From JAPLXD01 sp041661585 (lineage in GTDB: Bacteria; Patescibacteriota; Minisyncoccia; Moranbacterales; UBA11712), in contig JBAZUC010000031.1 of NCBI GenBank assembly GCA_041661585.1, positions 1 to 8,907 on the forward strand: a stretch of 8,907 nucleotides of DNA, read 5' to 3'. The translations under genes and the position numbers were made by a program. The notes under the pieces are model-generated. The model saw only the letters and a list, made by a program, of their open reading frames with translations. It was not told the origin of the DNA and made no database searches. This document shows positions 4,691 through 8,907 of the stretch, one piece after another. The number at the start of each line of letters is the position of its first letter. Position 1 is the first letter of the stretch.

Positions 4691-5854
4691 CTATAGGCTT
4701 TTTATGGCATCGTATTCAATTTCAGCGATTTTTTCCCAAGAATATCTTCCTAGCAGCAACTTTCCTTTTTCATTTGAAAGATCTTCTTTTTTGAACAGTT
4801 CAACAACTTCTTGTGCAACTGTTTTATAATCTCCTTTTTGTGAAATATTCACCTCTCCATTGGGATAAAGCCACGCAAACTGAGGAAGATTATAGGCAAA
4901 GGCGGGAAGCCCCGAGCATACCGCTTCAAGCAACGCTACTCCGAAACTTTCGCTCTTGCTCACACTCAAAAACCAAAAACATTTCGCGGATTTTATTATA
5001 TTATATTTCTCCACTCCGTTTTTGTAGCCAAGCAACTGAATGTTTTTTTCAAGAGCTGATTTCTTGGTTTCTTTCGAAAAACTCGCTTTTGTTTTTTCGT
5101 CCCCATCCCCCATGATCGCCAATTGAAAATTTGGAAATTTTTTTGTTACAATCCTCAAAACTTTCAACATATCATATATTCCTTTGGTTTCATTTATTCT
5201 TCCGACAAACAAAGCGTCAATCTGATATTTTTCGTCAGGCTCGGCTTTTTCGATCAAATCCGCCTCAATTCCAAAACTGGTTAGAACCACTTTTTCTGGT
5301 GAAAAGCCGGCTGAAAGCAAATATTTCTTAATTTCTGGTGTTGAGGCAAAAACCACATTCGCCTTCCTGATTATAGAAAAACTAGCCCGAAAAAAAATCC
5401 AGGCTAGAAATCTTATGATCTTGCTTCCGGGATCCGTCATTGGCACTATGTTCGCAAGGGTCGTTGCCCACTTTATTTTCTTTCCTGTTATCTTCAAATA
5501 AAAAGGCAGGATCACAAAATCAAAAACTGAAGAGGGTGTGTAGATGATATCAAATTGGCCCAGCTTCAAATTTTTTCGACTGTTTTTCAATGCGATATAA
5601 TTCCTCTTCACCGAATGAAGTAGAAAGCCAATTTTTGTTTTGGTTTTGTCTTTCAGTAACTCTTTTTTTTCGTCTTCCGCAAGCCAGCTGAATCTATAAA
5701 CATCTTCAATCCGCTCAAGCTTTTTCACAAAATATCCCGTATTCACGTATACTTCACATCCATGAGCCTGAAAAACTTTGAATATCCGAAGCCAGGGAGG
5801 CAAGATTCCTTCATGCTGCAAAGTCACCAGATTCACCAAGATCTTTTGACTCAT
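4691..5854 (-). CDS. GT4-family glycosyltransferase
   Basis: The 387-residue protein has a GT-B layout. The N-terminal half (1-195) ends in FASTPEIKKYLLSAGFSPEKV..TSFGIE. The C-terminal half is the classical glycosyl transferases group 1 domain: ALFVGRINETKGIYDML (214-230), FQLAIMGDGDEK (243-254), NIQLLGYKNGVEKYNIIKSA (271-290), then the E-x7-E signature ESFGVALLE with Glu302 and Glu310, and SGLPAFAYNLP. It should be a retaining transferase that moves a sugar from a nucleotide donor to a growing surface or lipid-linked glycan at the inner face of the membrane. No transmembrane segment is certain, though 108-123 and 146-164 are hydrophobic. Its ATG overlaps the TGA of the upstream methyltransferase by 4 bases (ATGA). 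Donor and linkage are unknown. Confidence 0.9.
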   Translation of the reverse strand: MSQKILVNLVTLQHEGILPPWLRIFKVFQAHGCEVYVNTGYFVKKLERIEDVYRFSWLAEDEKKELLKDKTKTKIGFLLHSVKRNYIALKNSRKNLKLGQFDIIYTPSSVFDFVILPFYLKITGKKIKWATTLANIVPMTDPGSKIIRFLAWIFFRASFSIIRKANVVFASTPEIKKYLLSAGFSPEKVVLTSFGIEADLIEKAEPDEKYQIDALFVGRINETKGIYDMLKVLRIVTKKFPNFQLAIMGDGDEKTKASFSKETKKSALEKNIQLLGYKNGVEKYNIIKSAKCFWFLSVSKSESFGVALLEAVCSGLPAFAYNLPQFAWLYPNGEVNISQKGDYKTVAQEVVELFKKEDLSNEKGKLLLGRYSWEKIAEIEYDAIKSL

Positions 5855-6561
5855 TTATTTTTTCTGGCTAGGATCATATAATTAATAAATATTTTTTCTG
5901 ATTTGATGATCTTGTCGAAAAGCAAGCTTGCGTACTGAAATAATAAAAATGGAAGATAAATGAAAACCGCCAAAAAGTAGCAAAGATTGTTTTTCGCCGC
6001 AAAACTGCCGATATGCTCGTTGAGCAACATGGAAATGACCGAGAACAATGAGCCTTCTTCTCTTCTCTCAATAACTTCACAATTATTTTTTTTGAATAAA
6101 TCTTCAAGCTTATATTTGGTGTATCTCTGAAAATCATTGGGCTCTTCATGCAACCCAAAAATAAACGGGCAGGAGATGAGGACAAATCCGCCCCCCTTTG
6201 TCGTTCTTGCCATCTCGCTGATCATTTTTTCAGGGCTTTTGTGATGTTCCAAAACCTGGAAAGAAACGGCGTGGTCAAAACTCTCGTTGTCAAAAGGAAG
6301 CGCCAGATCTTTTGAATATTCTTCGCCAAAAAAAATGTCCGGTTTTTTGTCTGGAGCATCCCTGTTTTTGGAATAATCCTTGAAATCTATCCCTGTATAT
6401 TCAGAATTTCCAAAAAGTTGCTCGTATTGTTTTTGACCGCATCCGAAATCCAGGACTCTTCCTTTGAACTTATATTTTTTTATAAAATACATCACGTCTC
6501 TCTGAATATAATATCTGATCAGAAAATATGGCGAGATATAGAATCGAATTTTTTTCAGCAT
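5851..6561 (-). CDS. Class I SAM-dependent methyltransferase with hydrophobic C-terminus
   Basis: The protein has 236 residues. The methyltransferase core shows motif I RVLDFGCGQKQYEQLF (35-50), Asp59 at the end of strand 2, LPFDNESFDHAVSFQVLEHH (88-107) and a KGGGFVLISCPF strand (122-133). HEEPNDFQRYTKYKLEDLF (138-156) follows; HE.P.D..RYT is usual in methyltransferases of polysaccharide loci. A hydrophobic run at about 192-217 could tether the enzyme to the membrane, next to a lipid-linked substrate. Its ATG shares one base with the TAA of the gene before it (TAATG) and its TGA overlaps the next ATG, so all three are likely translationally coupled. The acceptor is unknown. Confidence 0.84.
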   Translation of the reverse strand: MLKKIRFYISPYFLIRYYIQRDVMYFIKKYKFKGRVLDFGCGQKQYEQLFGNSEYTGIDFKDYSKNRDAPDKKPDIFFGEEYSKDLALPFDNESFDHAVSFQVLEHHKSPEKMISEMARTTKGGGFVLISCPFIFGLHEEPNDFQRYTKYKLEDLFKKNNCEVIERREEGSLFSVISMLLNEHIGSFAAKNNLCYFLAVFIYLPFLLFQYASLLFDKIIKSEKIFINYMILARKNK

Positions 6562-7091
6562 TATTTTTTCACAATCAAAGTTATATCAACCGCTTGGATT
6601 ATTTGGCCGAAAACGACACTCAGGGGTAATCTTATGGAATCCAACAAAAATATTTTTCCCAGCCTCGTTGGAACCAATCTTAATTTCTTGAGATCGAATC
6701 TTTCTTTGATAAAATAATTTCCCCGAGAATTTGTTTTATAAAACGGCTCGAAAGACAAATGGGAAAAATATTGTTTGTGCGTGACATCATTATACGCGCC
6801 ATAGCAATTATAATATGGCACGATTGTTCTCACTTCGCCGCCAGGCTTTGATATCCGATGCAGTTCTTTCATCACCGCGGGAATATCATTCAGATGCTCG
6901 AGAATATTGTCGGCCAAAATTTCGTCAAAATCATTATCGGAAAAAGGGTACGGAAAAACATTGAAATCAAAAGTTTTATCCACGCCTTCGAATTGGAAAA
7001 TATCCGCATTAATATAGCCCTTTTTGATGTCTTTCCCGGAGCCGAAGTTTAGTTTTTTCACCCCGTTAGAAATTTCTTTTTCGCAATTCAT
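6561..7091 (-). CDS. Small SAM-dependent methyltransferase of polysaccharide loci
   Basis: The protein has 176 residues, compact for the class. Motif I is KLNFGSGKDIKKGYINADI (13-31) with Asp30 as the likely ribose-binding acidic residue. PFSDNDFDEILADNILEHL (49-67) and KELHRISKPGGEVRTIVPY (75-93) make up the central strands. NDVTHKQYFS (101-110) followed by an aromatic-rich stretch matches the D.TH..FF segment of 'predicted SAM-dependent methyltransferase' proteins in lipopolysaccharide-type clusters. The first strand starts almost at the N-terminus, so no long N-terminal helix precedes it; this is normal for this subgroup. It begins 12 bases after the GT4 stop, without a visible ribosome site. 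The substrate is not known. Confidence 0.82.
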   Translation of the reverse strand: MNCEKEISNGVKKLNFGSGKDIKKGYINADIFQFEGVDKTFDFNVFPYPFSDNDFDEILADNILEHLNDIPAVMKELHRISKPGGEVRTIVPYYNCYGAYNDVTHKQYFSHLSFEPFYKTNSRGNYFIKERFDLKKLRLVPTRLGKIFLLDSIRLPLSVVFGQIIQAVDITLIVKK

Positions 7092-7103
7092 ATATTTTTA
7101 ATA

Positions 7104-8321
7104 TTAATCTTCAAGGGCGCCAGTTTCTAACGGGGTAAATAAATTTTTCTGAAACATATTTATCATTTCCAAATATATTTTTTCGGGATTGAATTTCTGC
7201 TCTATATTTTGAATAATTGCACCCCTGTCAAAGACAATCTTGCCTTCGACAATATCTTTCATTTTTTCAAAAAATTCCTCCTTTGAGCTGACCAGAAAAC
7301 CAGTTTTTCCTTTCTCAATGATATCACTCGGCCCCGGAATATCAAAGGCGACGACCGGCAGATCCATTCCTTGCGCTTCAAGAACGCTGTAGGGCAAAGT
7401 TTCCCATTTCGACGGGACAATCATCAAATCCTGCTGACCCAGAATATGGGGCATGTATTTGTGTTCGATATGCCCGAAAAAACGCACAAAAGAATATTTT
7501 TCAGCAAGATTTTTTATTGCATCTTCACAATCTTTGTCACCGCTTCCGAAAATATTGATCCTTATTTTTCCCGCCAAAACTTCGTCGTCACCTGTTTTCC
7601 GAATCATATTGATCAAGACATCAATTCCCTTCTGCTCCCCAAGCCGTCCGGAAAAAATAATGTTGTGTTTTCCCGGTTCGAATTTTATATCACATTTATA
7701 TATTTCCGCCGAATCAAAAAAATGCTTAGCAGAAAAAGGATAGTATATCAATTCGCTTTTCAGTTTGAATTTGTTATCAATAAGATCATTTGCGGAGCTA
7801 TTTGAAACATGAATGACTCTTGCGCCTTTCAAAAGCCATCTATATAAAAAACTAGAGTAAATAAAATTATGCAATTTTGAAATAAATGATTTCGTTTCCG
7901 GATAGACAATCGGAGTATGTACTCCAGTAATGACAGGCGGAATATTTTTATAACCTTTTAACTTCAGAATAAACAAATCAGAAAGCTCGTTTTTCGAATA
8001 AATAATGTTATAATTTCGCAAGGTTATTCCCAAATTTTTGAAACTGCTTTTTATCCATCGAGCTTCCCCGAGTTGCTTCGTTATATCGCCTTCTTTTTCC
8101 CTTCCGCTAATGTCGATTTTTCCAAAAAAATTGCCACATGCAAAAATATGCAAGATCCTGGCGAACTTTTGGAAAAATTTTTCATCCATCGTCAAAACAT
8201 CAGCCTTGATTCCTCTTTCATTGAGATTTCTGGCAAGTTCGATGAAATATTTTTCCGCTCCCCCACCTTGCGTCAGAAGCGGCAGCATGAACAATCCAAT
8301 TTTACAATCTTTGTTTTCCAT
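7104..8321 (-). CDS. GT4-family glycosyltransferase
   Basis: The 405-residue GT-B enzyme begins with KIGLFMLPLLTQGGGAEKYF (7-26), the usual glycine-rich first loop and helix of GT4 proteins, followed by ITGVHTP (131-137) and ARVIHVSNSSANDL (167-180). The donor-binding half has IIFSGRLGEQKGIDVL (221-236), INIFGSGDKD (255-264), RFFGHIEHKYMPHIL (280-294), the E-x7-E signature ETLPYSVLE (Glu307, Glu315) and PVVAFDIPGPSDIIEKGKTG (322-341). It probably adds a sugar with retention of configuration to the surface glycan made by this cluster. The ATG at 8321 lies inside the end of the GT2 gene (20-base overlap) and has AAGGGA 7 bases ahead, the only passable ribosome site among the cluster genes. Confidence 0.92.
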   Translation of the reverse strand: MENKDCKIGLFMLPLLTQGGGAEKYFIELARNLNERGIKADVLTMDEKFFQKFARILHIFACGNFFGKIDISGREKEGDITKQLGEARWIKSSFKNLGITLRNYNIIYSKNELSDLFILKLKGYKNIPPVITGVHTPIVYPETKSFISKLHNFIYSSFLYRWLLKGARVIHVSNSSANDLIDNKFKLKSELIYYPFSAKHFFDSAEIYKCDIKFEPGKHNIIFSGRLGEQKGIDVLINMIRKTGDDEVLAGKIRINIFGSGDKDCEDAIKNLAEKYSFVRFFGHIEHKYMPHILGQQDLMIVPSKWETLPYSVLEAQGMDLPVVAFDIPGPSDIIEKGKTGFLVSSKEEFFEKMKDIVEGKIVFDRGAIIQNIEQKFNPEKIYLEMINMFQKNLFTPLETGALED

Positions 8322-8907
8322 ATATGAATCCCTTCGCGGAATAAATTATACTGACAAACAGCAAATATATATTCAAAAAAGGCAACAAAATTATTCGCGG
8401 ATTTTTGTATTCTTGCAAATATACTCGTCCTGTATATTTGAACGCATAAATCGCAATCAGTATCAACGCAATTATATTCACATAGGGGATCAAGAGAGAA
8501 AGGGTCAGTATTTCCCGAAAAAATGCTTTGCTCGTGGGATAAATTCCCCGAATTCTTCCGCGGGCGAGAAGCGCTCCTTGCGCTTCCGAATATTGCGCCT
8601 GCTTGCGGACGATATCTTTCCGGCTGAAATGCGGGTCGATTTTGTGAAGATGGATGATTTTTGCTTCTGTATCAACCGCCTTTCCGATTTTTTTCAGTTT
8701 ATATGCCATGTCCCCATCTTCTCCAGCCGTCCGAAAATGAACTTCATCAAACAATCCCACTTTTTCAAACGCGCTTTTCCGGAAACAATCAAACTTTCCG
8801 TCTATCCCCGAAAAATCTTTTCCGGCCAGCCTGGCGAAAAAACATTTCTGCCAGAAATTATATTTTTTCCAAATATCCATCGGATGAGCGACTACATGGG
8901 TCGAAGC
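8302..8907 (-). CDS. GT2-family glycosyltransferase, C-terminal 201 residues (partial)
   Basis: The frame is open to the window edge; its first visible codons read ASTHVVAHPM, so the ATG at 8880 is internal and the true start lies outside. Visible are the acceptor-side part of a GT-A fold: GIDGKFDCFRKSAFEKVGLF (34-53), the AGEDGD motif (61-66) that usually carries the catalytic base of inverting GT2 enzymes, MAYKLKKIG and the HLH strand (86-88). Two hydrophobic segments follow (about 133-156 and 171-196), so the enzyme is membrane-anchored at its C-terminus, as many polyprenyl-phosphate or surface-polysaccharide GT2 proteins are. The donor-binding DxD half is not in the window. It is the first visible gene of the cluster and overlaps the next by 20 bases. 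Confidence 0.88.
   Translation of the reverse strand, partial: ASTHVVAHPMDIWKKYNFWQKCFFARLAGKDFSGIDGKFDCFRKSAFEKVGLFDEVHFRTAGEDGDMAYKLKKIGKAVDTEAKIIHLHKIDPHFSRKDIVRKQAQYSEAQGALLARGRIRGIYPTSKAFFREILTLSLLIPYVNIIALILIAIYAFKYTGRVYLQEYKNPRIILLPFLNIYLLFVSIIYSAKGFIYGKQRL

Noticed and set aside
1..8907. Mobile element, CRISPR array or defence island
   Set aside because: I saw no transposase, integrase, Cas-like protein, spaced repeats or target-site duplications; the tRNA has no repeat of its 3' end elsewhere that I could find by eye.
1..8907. Alternative genetic code (UGA as Gly)
   Set aside because: TGA ends the genes at 3999 and 5851 in a tight operon context, and no frame needs read-through.

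Overview
The window reads as a piece of a small bacterial genome, most likely from the Candidate Phyla Radiation (Patescibacteria, Parcubacteria/Moranbacteria-like). The main reason is the single-pass membrane protein at 2280-2783, whose extracellular core with an LPLDEQPT..ATVTD stretch is of a type I associate with those genomes. The secreted 'beta-ribbon plus KDTAG' protein at 2806-3795 and the scarcity of Shine-Dalgarno sites before the minus-strand genes fit this. TAA, TAG and TGA are all used as stops, so this is ordinary code 11 and not the UGA=Gly code of Gracilibacteria/SR1. The taxonomic call is inference.

Layout. At the left edge a minus-strand gene begins (MAKIISLV..., probably a ParA/Soj-type ATPase). 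Its promoter interlocks with a rightward promoter that feeds tRNA-Leu(CAA), then a 58-residue zinc-ribbon protein (223-399) and a PgeF/YfiH laccase-domain protein (408-1301). The plus-strand unit ends at a hairpin (1300-1326) that lies between convergent genes and could stop transcription from both sides.

From 3795 down to 1358, on the minus strand, is a three-gene unit with its own good promoter (3894-3922): a secreted protein with an H-type-lectin-like domain, the CPR-type membrane-anchored protein, and a PP-loop tRNA thiolation enzyme with a three-cysteine arrangement suggestive of an Fe-S cluster.

From 8907 down to 3999, also on the minus strand, is a tightly packed surface-glycan cluster: GT2 glycosyltransferase (cut by the window edge), GT4, methyltransferase, methyltransferase, GT4, methyltransferase. 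Spacings run from a 20-base overlap to a 12-base gap, so it is almost certainly one transcript whose promoter lies outside the window. The six enzymes would build and O-methylate a cell-surface or lipid-linked oligosaccharide. No flippase, polymerase or ligase is in view.

I see no mobile element, CRISPR array, rRNA or obvious novel defence system. The most interesting points are the surface-protein/tRNA-thiolase operon, the three-cysteine thiolase, the zinc-ribbon/PgeF pair behind a tRNA, and the interlocked divergent promoters with an almost leaderless start.
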